From NCBI GenBank assembly GCA_002353295.1, contig DEJG01000019.1, positions 507,300-571,299 on the forward strand: a stretch of DNA of 64,000 nucleotides. The letters run 5' to 3'. Below, piece by piece: positions 44,169 through 53,477 of the stretch; within the stretch, counting starts at the first letter, position 1, and each line of letters opens with the position of its first letter. Under the pieces are notes generated by a model. That model saw nothing but the letters and a program-made list of their open reading frames with translations, did no database searches and was not told the origin of the DNA. The DNA comes from Prevotella sp. UBA2754 (lineage in GTDB: Bacteria > Bacteroidota > Bacteroidia > Bacteroidales > Bacteroidaceae). The position numbers and the translations under genes are program-made.

Positions 44169-45011
44169 ATGAAGAGAATAGCCATACAAGGACTGATAGG
44201 ATCGTTCCACGATATTGCAGCACACCTGTATTTCGAGGGTGAACAGATACAGCTCATCTGTTGCGCCACCTTCGAGGAGGTGTTCCAGAACATGAAACAG
44301 GACCCCACTGCCATTGGTATGCTCGCCATCGAGAACACCATTGCCGGTTCATTGCTGCATAACTACGAACTCCTGCGCGATTCAGGAACCACTATCGTAG
44401 GCGAGCATAAGTTGCACATCTCGCATTGCATCTGTTGTCTGCCGGATGATGATTGGAGCACCATTACTGAAATTCATTCCCATCCCGTTGCCCTGATGCA
44501 GTGTCGTGAGTTCCTGGCTCAGCATCCCAATATGAAGCATGTAGAGGCAGAAGATACGGCAGGCAGTGCCAAGATGATAGCCGAGGGACAGCACAAAGGG
44601 TGGGCAGCTATCTGTCATGCTGATGCAGCTCGCCAGTATGGGTTGAAGGTGCTCGAGAATCATATCGAGGACAATAAGCACAACTTCACCCGCTTCCTCG
44701 TGGTCAGCAATCCCAACAAGGCCGATATGCTCCGTCCGTTGACCGAGGCCAATAAGTCGAGCATCGTCTTCTCTTTGCCTCACGAGGAGGGCAGTCTGAG
44801 TCATGTGCTGGCGATTCTCTCGTTCTATAAAATCAATCTCACCAAGATACAGTCATTGCCCATCATCGGGCGCGAATGGGAATACCTGTTCTATGTCGAT
44901 CTGATGTTCGACGACCTGACTCGCTATCGCCAGTCGATTGATGCAATTATCCCTTTGACCAAAGACTTTAAGATATTAGGAGAATACAAAGATGGCAAAC
45001 AAACCAATTAA
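44169..45011 (+). CDS. pheA: Prephenate dehydratase
   Basis: 280 residues. Catalytic domain with GLIGSFHDIAA at the start and the HNFTRF motif (about 178-183), then an ACT domain (about 200-275, SLPHEEGSLSHVLAIL) that binds Phe for feedback inhibition. There is no chorismate mutase part; that activity is fused to the DAHP synthase two genes downstream. It overlaps the aminotransferase by 20 bases. First gene behind the attenuator. Confidence 0.93.
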   Translation: MKRIAIQGLIGSFHDIAAHLYFEGEQIQLICCATFEEVFQNMKQDPTAIGMLAIENTIAGSLLHNYELLRDSGTTIVGEHKLHISHCICCLPDDDWSTITEIHSHPVALMQCREFLAQHPNMKHVEAEDTAGSAKMIAEGQHKGWAAICHADAARQYGLKVLENHIEDNKHNFTRFLVVSNPNKADMLRPLTEANKSSIVFSLPHEEGSLSHVLAILSFYKINLTKIQSLPIIGREWEYLFYVDLMFDDLTRYRQSIDAIIPLTKDFKILGEYKDGKQTN

Positions 45012-46191
45012 ACCAGCAGAAAGACTATCGTCAGTCAGCGAATACTACTTCAGTCGTAAACTGAAGGAGGTAGCCCAGTTGAATGCCGAAGGCAAGGACA
45101 TCATCAGTCTTGCCATAGGCAGTCCTGATATGCCCCCTTCGGAAAAGACCATCGAGAAATTATGTGAGGTAGCTCATCAGCCCAGTGCTCACGGCTATCA
45201 GCCCACTATGGGAACCCCCGAGTTGCGCGAGGCGATGGCCCGTTTCTATAAGCGTTGGTATGATGTCGATTTGGATGCCAAGACTGAGCTCCTGCCCCTG
45301 ATAGGTTCCAAGGAGGGCATCCTGCACGTCACCCTTGCCTTTGTCAATCCTGGCGACGAGGTGCTGGTGCCTAATCCTGGATATCCCACATATACATCGC
45401 TCTCGAAGATTCTGGGTGCCAAGATTGTGAATTATAACCTCCGTGAAGACAACGGTTGGCAACCCGATTTCGACGAGTTGGAGCAGATGGACCTCTCGCG
45501 TGTCAAACTCATGTGGACCAACTATCCCAATATGCCTACGGGCGGCAATGCCCGTCGTGAGACCTACGAGCGACTGGTGCGCTTCGCTGTTGACCACGAT
45601 TTGGTCGTGGTCAACGACAATCCTTACTCCTTCATTCTCAACGAGGAGCATCTCTCCATCCTGCAGATACCAGGAGCCAAAGATTGTTGCATCGAGTTCA
45701 ATTCAATGTCGAAATCGCACAATATGCCAGGTTGGCGTGTCGGTCTCTGTGCCACCAATGCCGAGTTTATCTCTTGGATTCTGAAGGTACAGTCGAATAT
45801 CGAGAGTGGCACCTTCCGTGGCATCCAGTTGGCAGCTGCCGAGGCTTACGACAACAGCGACGAGTGGCATCGTGAGGCAAACATTGAGACCTATCGCCGT
45901 CGCCGTCAGTATGCCGAACAGATTATGGATGTGTTGGGATGCACCTACGACAAGCAGCAGGTCGGTATGTTCCTTTGGGGCAAGATACCCGATAGCATTG
46001 TGCAAGTGGAAGACCTGACGGAGCGTGTGCTCCACGAGGCTCGTGTATTCATCACCCCAGGCTTCATTTTCGGCTCGAATGGTGAGCGCTATATCCGCAT
46101 CTCCCTCTGTGCCAAAGAAGAGAAACTCGAAGCTGCGCTTCGAAGAATTAAAGGAACATTAGTTAACACAATAAAGAAAACAAAAGAATAA
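44992..46191 (+). CDS. PLP-dependent class I aminotransferase, probably aromatic
   Basis: 399 residues of fold type I. The PLP lysine is in NSMSKSHNMPGWRVG; other motifs are YPNMPTGG and NDNPYSFIL. The position between pheA and the DAHP synthase implies use on phenylpyruvate and 4-hydroxyphenylpyruvate, the last step of Phe and Tyr synthesis. By sequence alone it could be an LL-diaminopimelate or aspartate-type enzyme. Its 5' end overlaps pheA by 20 bases. Confidence 0.85.
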   Translation: MANKPIKPAERLSSVSEYYFSRKLKEVAQLNAEGKDIISLAIGSPDMPPSEKTIEKLCEVAHQPSAHGYQPTMGTPELREAMARFYKRWYDVDLDAKTELLPLIGSKEGILHVTLAFVNPGDEVLVPNPGYPTYTSLSKILGAKIVNYNLREDNGWQPDFDELEQMDLSRVKLMWTNYPNMPTGGNARRETYERLVRFAVDHDLVVVNDNPYSFILNEEHLSILQIPGAKDCCIEFNSMSKSHNMPGWRVGLCATNAEFISWILKVQSNIESGTFRGIQLAAAEAYDNSDEWHREANIETYRRRRQYAEQIMDVLGCTYDKQQVGMFLWGKIPDSIVQVEDLTERVLHEARVFITPGFIFGSNGERYIRISLCAKEEKLEAALRRIKGTLVNTIKKTKE

Positions 46192-46214
46192 CAGAATAGT
46201 TGATTTGAGGAATT

Positions 46215-46250
46215 TCAATTCTTCAATTCTTCAATTCTTCAATTTTCAAA
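46215..46250. repeat. TTCAATTC tandem words between operon genes
   Basis: Four near-perfect copies of the 9-base word CAATTCTTC fill the gap before the DAHP synthase start. Confidence 0.7.
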
Positions 46251-46253
46251 GTT

Positions 46254-47318
46254 ATGGAATTAGACTTAGAACCCCTTAAGTTACCCAGTGACAACGAACG
46301 CCCCTTCGTCATTGCAGGACCCTGCAGTGCTGAGAGTGAGGAGCAAGTGATGACAACAGCCAAGCAACTGGCTATGTTTGGATGCCACAACTTCCGTGCC
46401 GGAGTGTGGAAACCACGCACCAAACCAGGAGGCTTCGAGGGGCACGGTGAACCGGCTCTCGTTTGGCTCAAGCAGGTCAAGCAGGAAACCAAGATGCTCG
46501 TAGCTACCGAGGTGGCTACTCCTGAGCATGTGGAACTCTGTCTGAAGTATGGCATCGACATCCTGTGGATTGGTGCCCGTACCTCAGCCAACCCCTTTGC
46601 TATGCAGGCATTGGCAGATTCGCTGAAGGGCGTCGATGTACCTGTTTTCGTGAAGAATCCCGTCAACCCCGACTTGGAGTTGTGGATTGGTGCCCTGGAG
46701 CGTCTGAACCAAGCAGGCGTGAAGCGTCTGGCTGCCATCCATCGCGGTTTCTCCAGTTACGATAAGAAGATATACCGTAATATGCCCATGTGGCAGATTC
46801 CCATCGAGTTGCATCGTCGTATTCCAGAGCTGCCCATCATCAACGACCCCTCGCATATCGGGGGTAGGAGAGAGCTGATAGCTCCCCTTTGTCAGCAGGC
46901 TATGGACCTGGGCTTCGACGGACTGATTGTAGAGAGTCATTGCGACCCCGACAAGGCGTGGAGTGACGCCAAGCAACAGGTGACACCCGATGTGCTCGAC
47001 TATATCCTGTCGCTGCTCGTCATTCGTGATGAAAACACATCGACGGAGGGAATCACCACCTTGCGTAAGCAGATTGACGAATTGGACAACCAACTGATGG
47101 ACTTACTCGCCAAGCGTATGCGTGTTTGTCGTGAGATTGGTCAGTATAAGAAAGAACATAATATGACAGTACTTCAGACATCGCGTTACAACGAGATTCT
47201 CGACAAGCGTGGTGCGCAGGGCTCGCTCCTTGGAATGGGTCCTGAGTTCGTGGCTCATGTTTTCGAGAGCATTCACGAAGAAAGTGTCCGTCAGCAAATG
47301 GAAATCATTAACAAGTAA
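46254..47318 (+). CDS. Bifunctional DAHP synthase/chorismate mutase
   Basis: 354 residues. N-terminal class I-beta DAHP synthase (about 1-255: VIAGPCSAES, RAGVWKPRTKPGGFEGHG, DPSHIGGRREL, DGLIVESHCDPDKA) and C-terminal AroQ-type chorismate mutase (about 265-354: LRKQIDELDNQLMDLLAKRMRV). It carries out the first shikimate step and the branch point step to prephenate; the mutase domain commonly mediates feedback control of the synthase. The fusion is typical of Bacteroidota. Confidence 0.93.
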   Translation: MELDLEPLKLPSDNERPFVIAGPCSAESEEQVMTTAKQLAMFGCHNFRAGVWKPRTKPGGFEGHGEPALVWLKQVKQETKMLVATEVATPEHVELCLKYGIDILWIGARTSANPFAMQALADSLKGVDVPVFVKNPVNPDLELWIGALERLNQAGVKRLAAIHRGFSSYDKKIYRNMPMWQIPIELHRRIPELPIINDPSHIGGRRELIAPLCQQAMDLGFDGLIVESHCDPDKAWSDAKQQVTPDVLDYILSLLVIRDENTSTEGITTLRKQIDELDNQLMDLLAKRMRVCREIGQYKKEHNMTVLQTSRYNEILDKRGAQGSLLGMGPEFVAHVFESIHEESVRQQMEIINK

Positions 47319-47321
47319 AAA

Positions 47322-47401
47322 TTGAAAGATTGAAGAATTGAAGGATTGAAGTCCACGCGGCTCTCAAAAACTTCAATTCTTCAATTTTTAAACTCTTCAA
47401 T
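47322..47401. repeat. TTCAATTC repeat cluster forming a 15-bp inverted repeat
   Basis: ATTGAAGAATTGAAG on the left arm and its exact complement CTTCAATTCTTCAAT on the right flank a 20-odd base core. In the mRNA this would form a strong hairpin between the DAHP synthase and tyrA genes. Confidence 0.75.
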
Positions 47402-47404
47402 TCT

Positions 47405-48199
47405 ATGAAAATATTAGTTCTTGGTGCAGGCAAGATGGGTAGTTTCTTCATCGACCTGCTGAGTTTCGACCACGAGGTAGCCGTTTACGAGAAAGACCCT
47501 AAGCGGATGCGGTTTACCTACAACTGTCAGCGTTTCACTGAGTTGGACGAGATACGCCAGTTCAATCCCGATTTGGTCATCAATGCCGTCACAGTAAAAT
47601 ACACCATTCCTGCCTTCAAGGAGGTGATGCCCTATTTGCGTCAGGACTGCATCATCAGCGACATCTCCAGTGTGAAGACCAATCTGAAGGAGTTCTACGA
47701 GGAGGCTGGTCATCCTTATGTATCGACGCACCCCATGTTCGGTCCTACGTTTGCCAATCTGCAACAGCTGTCCGAAGAGAACGCCATCATCATCAGCGAG
47801 GGCGACTATATGGGGCGTATCTTCTTCAAGGACCTCTATCAGAAACTCGACCTCAATATCTACGAATACACCTTCGAGGAGCACGATAAGACGGTGGCTT
47901 ACTCATTGAGTATTCCATTTGTATCGACCTTCGTCTTTGCGGCTGTCATGAAGCATCAGGACGCACCAGGCACCACCTTCAAGCGCCACATGAAGATAGC
48001 CAAGGGCGTGCTCAATGAGGACGACTATCTGTTGCAGGAAATCCTGTTCAACCCCTATACTCACGATCAGGTCAGCCAGATTCGCACCGAGTTGAAAGAA
48101 CTCTTGGAAATCATCGACCAGAAGGATGCCAAGGGCATGAAGGCCTATCTCACCAAGATACGCAACAACGTGAAGCGCGACATAGAGATTAAGCAATAG
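47405..48199 (+). CDS. tyrA: Prephenate dehydrogenase
   Basis: 264 residues. Rossmann domain from residue 1 (ILVLGAGKMGSFFIDLL), followed by a helical dimerisation domain; SDISSVKTNL and STHPMFGPTF match the prephenate-binding region. It converts prephenate to 4-hydroxyphenylpyruvate for Tyr. No ACT domain, so control may come from the operon attenuator. Last gene of the Phe/Tyr operon. Confidence 0.9.
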   Translation: MKILVLGAGKMGSFFIDLLSFDHEVAVYEKDPKRMRFTYNCQRFTELDEIRQFNPDLVINAVTVKYTIPAFKEVMPYLRQDCIISDISSVKTNLKEFYEEAGHPYVSTHPMFGPTFANLQQLSEENAIIISEGDYMGRIFFKDLYQKLDLNIYEYTFEEHDKTVAYSLSIPFVSTFVFAAVMKHQDAPGTTFKRHMKIAKGVLNEDDYLLQEILFNPYTHDQVSQIRTELKELLEIIDQKDAKGMKAYLTKIRNNVKRDIEIKQ

Positions 48200-48215
48200 C
48201 CCGTCGGCAGTTTGA

Positions 48216-50636
48216 TTACAGCTGAACCTTCACTTCTGTTCCGCTATAGTTCACCGTTTGTGGTGTGCCGTCAGGCAGCACGACGGTGAATTTTCTATTG
48301 GTAATCATGCCTGGGTATTGTCCTTTCCGTTGACCGATGGTCAGCGTGCGCTGATGGTCGTCCCAATGGAAGGAGAGAGTGGTGTAGATGCCCCGTTCGT
48401 AGTTATATCCGTCACCTTCGTCCTCGTAAAGTGTGAAGTCACCGTCGGCACCAGGATAGACGCGAATTTCCAGCTGGTCCCACGCTTTCTCACCCGTGTA
48501 TTGCATTTCCTGTCCCAGTGGCAGAATGCTGCCAGCACGTACGAACATAGGTACTCGGCTCAGATGCGTTGTCAGTGTCACTGTCTGTCCGCCTCGATAA
48601 GACTGACCTGTCCAGAAGTCGTACCATAGTGCTCCCTTCGGCAGATATTTCGTGGCTGTCTTCGGCTCATTCCACTGGATGTTTTTTACTTCCGCCTTAT
48701 CACTTTTCACCTCTTTCTTATCCCACCCCGTCATAGCATCCTCTTTGACGATTTGTTCCTCCGTGTATTGCGGGTCGAGGATAGGAGCGGCAAGAATGTT
48801 GCGTCCCAGCATAAACTCGTCAGTCATCTCCCACACGTGGCGGTCGGAAGCGAAGTCGCTGAACAGCGGACGCAGATAGCTCTCGTTATTACTGGTCACT
48901 TGCCATGCAATACTGTATAGATAAGGTATCAGTCTGTAGCGTAGCCGTATGGTCTGTTCAATGATGTCATAGATGGGTTCGCCTTTCTTGCCGAATTGCC
49001 ATATCTCGCGAGGCGCATCGGCACCGTGACTACGGAAAACGGGGCAAAACAGTCCGTACTGCATCCATCGTACATACAGTTCCTGGAATTGTGGATTCTG
49101 TGGAGCACTGCCACTGCCCTTTGTGTTATATGAACCACAGAAGAAACCGCCGATGTCCGTGTTGAAGTTCGGACAGCCCGTCAGCGAGTAGCTCAGTCCG
49201 GCAGGCACCTGCTTGCGCAGCATGTCCCATGACGATGCCACATCGCCGCTCCACAGTCCTGAACCATAGTGCTGCTGACCGGCAAAGGCCGAACGTGTCA
49301 TGATGAAGACACGCTTCTCAGGCAGTTGGCTTTTGACAGCTCGCTGGTTCAGATATACACCCTTCACCGTCTCCAGCGGGAATGCATTGCGCAGTGAGCG
49401 CCAAGTGCCGTTCTTGCCAGCCTTATGGTCGTAGTTAGCCTCCGTAGGATTGAAGAAATCAGGGTCGGTCGAGTCCATCCACCAAGCGTCAGTACCCTTG
49501 TCCAATAGCGTCTTCAGGTTCTGCCAATAAATGTCGCGTGCATCCTTCGAGAAAGCATCATACACCCGCACTCCCGATGGATAGTCCAGTCGTGGGGGCC
49601 AGAAGGTGAGTCCGCTTTGAGGCCACGTGTCAAAATCGAAGAGCAACCCCTTTTCATGGAGTTGGCGATAGGCTTTTGTCTTGGGTCCGAAACTGGCCCA
49701 TATACTGATCATGAAGTGGGCGTGACGCTGGTGTACGTCGCTTATCATCTGTTCGCCGTTGGCATATTCTTCCGTCAGGAAATCCATCGCGTTCCACAGA
49801 TAGTTCGAACCCCAGTACTGCCAGTCTTGTACGATGCCGTCCAAAGGCACTTGCAGTTCACGATACTTATCCACCACACCTATCAGTTCGGCAGCACTCT
49901 TATAGCGCTCCTTACACTGCCAGAATCCATACGTCCAGAGTGGGAACATCGGCACGTCGCCCGTCAGATGTCTTATCTCGGCTATCACACCGTCGGCAGA
50001 GCCTCCGTAGGTGAAGTAGTAGTCCGTGCAATCGCCCACCTCCGACGAGAACGACATACCCTCCTTGGCATCGTCGTCAAACTGAGTGCGCGAATAGTTG
50101 TCCCAATAGATGCCCCATCCCTTGATGGATTGCAGCACGTTCTGGAAGTCCTCCAGGTTCGACTGCTCCATCAGTTTGTGTTCGCCACGACGGTTCATCT
50201 TGCCGTTCTGGATAGTGCCCAGTCCGTAGATGGCTTCATCCTTGTCAAGGGTGAAGGTCTGCGTCACCCTGAATTTCCCCTTGTCAGGACCCTCTGTTCG
50301 AGGCTCGAAGGTGGCTGCACTTCTCTCGCGAAGCAGTGTCTTGCCCTTTGTTGCAAAGGTAAGTACTCCCGTTTTGGGGTCTATCTTGACGGTGAGCACA
50401 TCACTGCTCACGCTGTTGCCGTGGTGAGTCACTTTTACGTCCTCGGGCTTGGCAATCACCACGAGTCCCTCCTTTTGATAGGGGTGACCCACAGGTGCTT
50501 TCACCACCCTTACGGTTTGGGGCGTGTAGAATTCCACCGTCACTACAGTTCCACCAGCCTGCCACTCTACAGGACTACCACTTATTGCCATTGTGATCAT
50601 ACACAGCAATACCGCCAAAACGTTTCTTCTCATCAT
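48216..50636 (-). CDS. Glycoside hydrolase family 31 (alpha-glucosidase/xylosidase-like)
   Basis: 806 residues with signal peptide (MMRRNVLAVLLCMITMAIS). N-terminal beta-sandwich (about 25-235), a (beta/alpha)8 barrel with the nucleophile region WWMDSTDPDFF and WSGDVASSWD, and C-terminal beta domains with YEDEGDGYNYERG. Family members remove alpha-glucosyl or alpha-xylosyl residues, for example from xyloglucan oligosaccharides; specificity cannot be fixed. Probably periplasmic or outer-surface. No SusC/D partner in the window. Confidence 0.9.
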   Translation of the reverse strand: MMRRNVLAVLLCMITMAISGSPVEWQAGGTVVTVEFYTPQTVRVVKAPVGHPYQKEGLVVIAKPEDVKVTHHGNSVSSDVLTVKIDPKTGVLTFATKGKTLLRERSAATFEPRTEGPDKGKFRVTQTFTLDKDEAIYGLGTIQNGKMNRRGEHKLMEQSNLEDFQNVLQSIKGWGIYWDNYSRTQFDDDAKEGMSFSSEVGDCTDYYFTYGGSADGVIAEIRHLTGDVPMFPLWTYGFWQCKERYKSAAELIGVVDKYRELQVPLDGIVQDWQYWGSNYLWNAMDFLTEEYANGEQMISDVHQRHAHFMISIWASFGPKTKAYRQLHEKGLLFDFDTWPQSGLTFWPPRLDYPSGVRVYDAFSKDARDIYWQNLKTLLDKGTDAWWMDSTDPDFFNPTEANYDHKAGKNGTWRSLRNAFPLETVKGVYLNQRAVKSQLPEKRVFIMTRSAFAGQQHYGSGLWSGDVASSWDMLRKQVPAGLSYSLTGCPNFNTDIGGFFCGSYNTKGSGSAPQNPQFQELYVRWMQYGLFCPVFRSHGADAPREIWQFGKKGEPIYDIIEQTIRLRYRLIPYLYSIAWQVTSNNESYLRPLFSDFASDRHVWEMTDEFMLGRNILAAPILDPQYTEEQIVKEDAMTGWDKKEVKSDKAEVKNIQWNEPKTATKYLPKGALWYDFWTGQSYRGGQTVTLTTHLSRVPMFVRAGSILPLGQEMQYTGEKAWDQLEIRVYPGADGDFTLYEDEGDGYNYERGIYTTLSFHWDDHQRTLTIGQRKGQYPGMITNRKFTVVLPDGTPQTVNYSGTEVKVQL

Positions 50637-50665
50637 GGTTCAATTGATAATATGTTTAGTGAAGC

Positions 50666-50696
50666 CAAAGATAGTATAAATCGACCGAAATACAAA
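50666..50696 (-). promoter_or_regulatory. Promoter of the GH31 gene
   Basis: Minus strand: TTTG (50696-50693), 19 bases, TATCTTTG (50673-50666), 29 bases before the first ATG. Confidence 0.65.
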
Positions 50697-50740
50697 ATAT
50701 AGTATGCCTAATTTAATTCTTTTTAATGGAAAATGCGTTG

Positions 50741-51283
50741 TTACTCCTTATTCATTTTTTCCTTGGGAGGAATATACAGCGGGTCATCCATAGCATCCAT
50801 TTCCTTGAAAATCTTCTCTATTTTCTTCAAAACTTTCCTGTCGTGTCTTTTCCTTCGATCTATCATGTCGGCAAAGTCGAAAGTCGCGATTACCGTTCCA
50901 GATGAAGGTTGTGGAGCGCCAGCAGCGGCATTTTGGGCAGCTTTCTGGTGAAAAGCCAATGAATGTTTCTGCTTATCAACACCATAGATGGTAACCTCAT
51001 GTAAGAGGTTCATTTTCTTTAATAGGAAAATGGTGTCGGGTAGGGCAGTGCGCTTTACTTTAGTACTGTGAAAAGAAGGATGACTGACAGTAGCGCTGTC
51101 GAAAGCATACTGCATTGCAAAATACCCATAGAGATTTGTCCGAGCAGCGTGGTGAGTATCAGTCATAATTAATACGTTTTTAATAGGTTTTCTGCTCTCC
51201 ATATCTGCAACCACACAGGTTCGCTGAGCATGAGTCATCATCACCCATGTCAACAATAGCAATGTTGAATTGAATCGTTTCAT
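50741..51283 (-). CDS. Secreted CarboxypepD_reg-like protein, unknown function
   Basis: 180 residues: signal peptide (1-19, ending THAQ), a short beta-sandwich of CarboxypepD_reg-like type (TCVVADMESRKPIKNVLIM through about 95), then a low-complexity and very basic/acidic C-terminal third (IDRRKRHDRKVLKKIEKIFKE). Function not recognised. A minus-strand TACTTTTG (51317-51310) may be the -7 box. Confidence 0.65.
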   Translation of the reverse strand: MKRFNSTLLLLTWVMMTHAQRTCVVADMESRKPIKNVLIMTDTHHAARTNLYGYFAMQYAFDSATVSHPSFHSTKVKRTALPDTIFLLKKMNLLHEVTIYGVDKQKHSLAFHQKAAQNAAAGAPQPSSGTVIATFDFADMIDRRKRHDRKVLKKIEKIFKEMDAMDDPLYIPPKEKMNKE

Positions 51284-51445
51284 CTATGCAGTCTTTTCTG
51301 TTTTGCCTGCAAAAGTATAGTTTTTCCAGAAACCCCGTTCTGCCTGAAACGTTATAAAGTTTTATTGTAAAATAAAATAAGACTAAATTAAATCTTTTTA
51401 GTAGAGGAAGGTATTGTTCCTAACACATTTTTAGTAATCTTTCTT

Positions 51446-51476
51446 TTTGTTATACCGAAGTTTAGCATTATCTTTG
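51446..51476 (+). promoter_or_regulatory. Promoter of the MGMT-like gene
   Basis: TTTG (51446-51449), 19 bases, TATCTTTG (51469-51476). Confidence 0.65.
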
Positions 51477-51524
51477 CAGTATCATTACAAAAATCATGTA
51501 TGCATGGTTGTATAAGTAAGAGTT

Positions 51525-51854
51525 ATGAAGGACTATCCCGATAAGATGAATGTGGAACAGGCACGGGCGTTTCGTGATGACGTGCTGAATATTGTGGCGC
51601 AGATACCGAAGGGGAAGGTGACAACCTACGGGCATATAGCTACTCTGGCGGGATGGCCCAGCCATGCCAGAATGGTGGGACGTACATTACGTTATACACC
51701 TGGCGCTGTTGTGCTGCCCTGCCATAGAGTTGTGAATGCCGTGGGGCGCACGGCTCCAGGGTGGAGCAAACAGCGCCAGTTGTTAGAGGAAGAAGGTGTC
51801 AAATTCAAAGCCAATGGGCGTGTGGATATGCAATCGCATCTTTGGCTTTATTAA
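51525..51854 (+). CDS. MGMT/Ogt-like DNA alkyltransferase domain protein
   Basis: 109 residues, only the DNA-binding/active-site domain of O6-alkylguanine transferases. The acceptor motif PCHRV is intact, and RMVGRTLRY (Arg finger region) precedes it, so alkyl transfer is possible, unlike Atl proteins with Trp in place of Cys. The N-terminal ribonuclease-like domain is absent. An ATG at 51546 is an alternative start. Likely role: recognition or repair of O6-alkylguanine. Confidence 0.82.
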   Translation: MKDYPDKMNVEQARAFRDDVLNIVAQIPKGKVTTYGHIATLAGWPSHARMVGRTLRYTPGAVVLPCHRVVNAVGRTAPGWSKQRQLLEEEGVKFKANGRVDMQSHLWLY

Positions 51855-51872
51855 AAGAATTTTCGTTTTCCT

Positions 51873-51903
51873 TTTGCATTTCTCTTGTTTTTTATTACCT
51901 TTG
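51873..51903 (+). promoter_or_regulatory. Promoter of the HD-domain gene
   Basis: TTTG (51873-51876), 19 bases, TACCTTTG (51896-51903). Confidence 0.65.
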
Positions 51904-51927
51904 CCTGCAAAATAAGATAAGAACACC

Positions 51928-52590
51928 ATGACAAGAGCTGAATATGAGGCATTGATGGAGAAATATGCCTCCCAGATAGAACACATCAGAGAGTCGGCTC
52001 ATGAGCTGCATCGCAGTGTAAATCAGACTTATGGCGACAATCTGCCATACGGATATCATCTGGATATGGTGGTCAACGGTATTCGCGACTTTGGCCATCT
52101 GGTATTGGCCTGTGAGAACGATTTGCTGCCCCTCTTTTTCGGTGGCTACTATCACGACAGCATCGAGGATGCCCGATTGACCTATAACGACGTGATGAAA
52201 GAGTCGCGAAGTATGATGACCGAAGAACAGGCTCTGATGGCTACGGAGATAGTCTATGCGCTGACTAATGATAAAGGACGCACGCGTGCTGAACGGGCTG
52301 GCGAGAAATACTATAAGGGTATTCGTGAAACCCCGTATGCTCCCTTCGTCAAGCTATGCGACCGTCTGGCTAATATCACTTACAGTTGTTCGGGCGTCAA
52401 TGGCGACAATCTTCACATGAAGGAGGTCTATAAAAGTGAGGTGCCCCATTTCCTGGCATCTATCAATCCGCATAGTGATGACCAGCGATTCCTGATACCG
52501 CAGGAAGTGGTATTGAAGATGGCTGAGTGCCTCATCGATGACTTGGAGCGCGAAGAGCAGAACGAGTCGGCATGGTGGCATGAGTATTAG
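51928..52590 (+). CDS. HD-domain phosphohydrolase-like protein
   Basis: 220 residues, all helical. YGYHLDMVVNG, FGGYYHDSIEDARLTYNDV and KLCDRLANITYS give the His, HD, and distal Asp pattern of RelA/SpoT-like and related HD hydrolases. There is no synthetase, TGS or ACT domain, so it may be a small alarmone or nucleotide hydrolase; substrate not determined. Monocistronic by its promoter but followed closely by the TerB/DnaJ gene across a repeat-rich gap. Confidence 0.78.
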   Translation: MTRAEYEALMEKYASQIEHIRESAHELHRSVNQTYGDNLPYGYHLDMVVNGIRDFGHLVLACENDLLPLFFGGYYHDSIEDARLTYNDVMKESRSMMTEEQALMATEIVYALTNDKGRTRAERAGEKYYKGIRETPYAPFVKLCDRLANITYSCSGVNGDNLHMKEVYKSEVPHFLASINPHSDDQRFLIPQEVVLKMAECLIDDLEREEQNESAWWHEY

Positions 52591-52656
52591 TTGAGAGTTG
52601 AAGAATTGAAGAATTGAAATCTGAAACTTGAAACTTGAAACTTGAAACTTAAAGTT
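52590..52656. repeat. Mixed simple-repeat gap (TTGAGAGTT, GAATTGAA, GAAACTT)
   Basis: Contains TTGAGAGTT, two copies of GAAGAATT, and about four tandem copies of the 7-base word GAAACTT. Same vocabulary as the other dispersed repeats in the window. Confidence 0.65.
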
Positions 52657-52661
52657 GAGAT

Positions 52662-53477
52662 ATGGCATTTGGAGCTTGGATAGGAGGATTTTTGGGTTGG
52701 ATGACGGCAGGTCCGTTAGGAGCGCTTGCCGGCATCGTGTTGGGCAAGGTGTTCGATGCCATGATGGACGGTGTGAACACGCCTGAAACACAAGGAACAT
52801 TTGAAGACCCGTTTGGACGACAGCAAACAGCTCATCAATATCAGCAGCGCCGTCAGTACACCGACTACGGTCAGCGCAATAGTTTCCTGTTCTCGCTGTT
52901 GGTATTGGCATCTTATATCATCAAGGCTGATGGCAGAGTGATGCACTCTGAAATGGAGTTCGTACGTAATATGCTTCGCCAGAACTTTGGTCCTCAGGCA
53001 TCACAGGAGGGCGACGGCATTCTTCGCAAACTGTTTGACGAACAGAAACGGGTAGGGGCTTCCTCTTTTAAGCGTACGGTAGCAGACTGCTGTATGCAGA
53101 TAGCTCGCAACATGGACTATTCCCAGCGCCTCCAGCTGCTCAACTTCCTGGTGATGATAGCACAGGCCGACGGCTCCTTACCTCAGAGTGAGATTACGGC
53201 TCTGAAGGAGTGTGCGCAGTGGATGCAGATGTCGGTTGATGAGGTCGACTCGATGATGGGACTTGGCAAGGACGATTTGGCATCAGCCTATCAAGTGTTG
53301 GGCGTGTCACCTAATGCCACCGATGACGAGGTGAAGAAAGCCTATCGCAAACTCGCCCTCGAGCATCATCCAGACAAGGTGGCTGCACTGGGCGAAGATA
53401 TCCGCAAGGCAGCCGAGAAGAAATTCCAGAAAATCAACGAAGCCAAGGAACGTATTTGGAAAGCGCGTGGTCTATGA
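52662..53477 (+). CDS. DjlA-like TerB/J-domain co-chaperone
   Basis: 271 residues: N-terminal Gly-rich hydrophobic segment (about 5-32, [21 protein letters not shown]), a TerB-like helical domain (about 80-190) and a C-terminal J domain (about 206-271) with the HPD motif in LEHHPDKVA. It resembles DjlA, a membrane-anchored DnaK partner. It overlaps the AGCS symporter by 4 bases (ATGA). Confidence 0.87.
   Translation: MAFGAWIGGFLGWMTAGPLGALAGIVLGKVFDAMMDGVNTPETQGTFEDPFGRQQTAHQYQQRRQYTDYGQRNSFLFSLLVLASYIIKADGRVMHSEMEFVRNMLRQNFGPQASQEGDGILRKLFDEQKRVGASSFKRTVADCCMQIARNMDYSQRLQLLNFLVMIAQADGSLPQSEITALKECAQWMQMSVDEVDSMMGLGKDDLASAYQVLGVSPNATDDEVKKAYRKLALEHHPDKVAALGEDIRKAAEKKFQKINEAKERIWKARGL

Noticed and set aside
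49617..50702. 361-codon open frame on the plus strand within the GH31 gene
   Set aside because: Antisense shadow of a well-supported glycoside hydrolase; no family resemblance.
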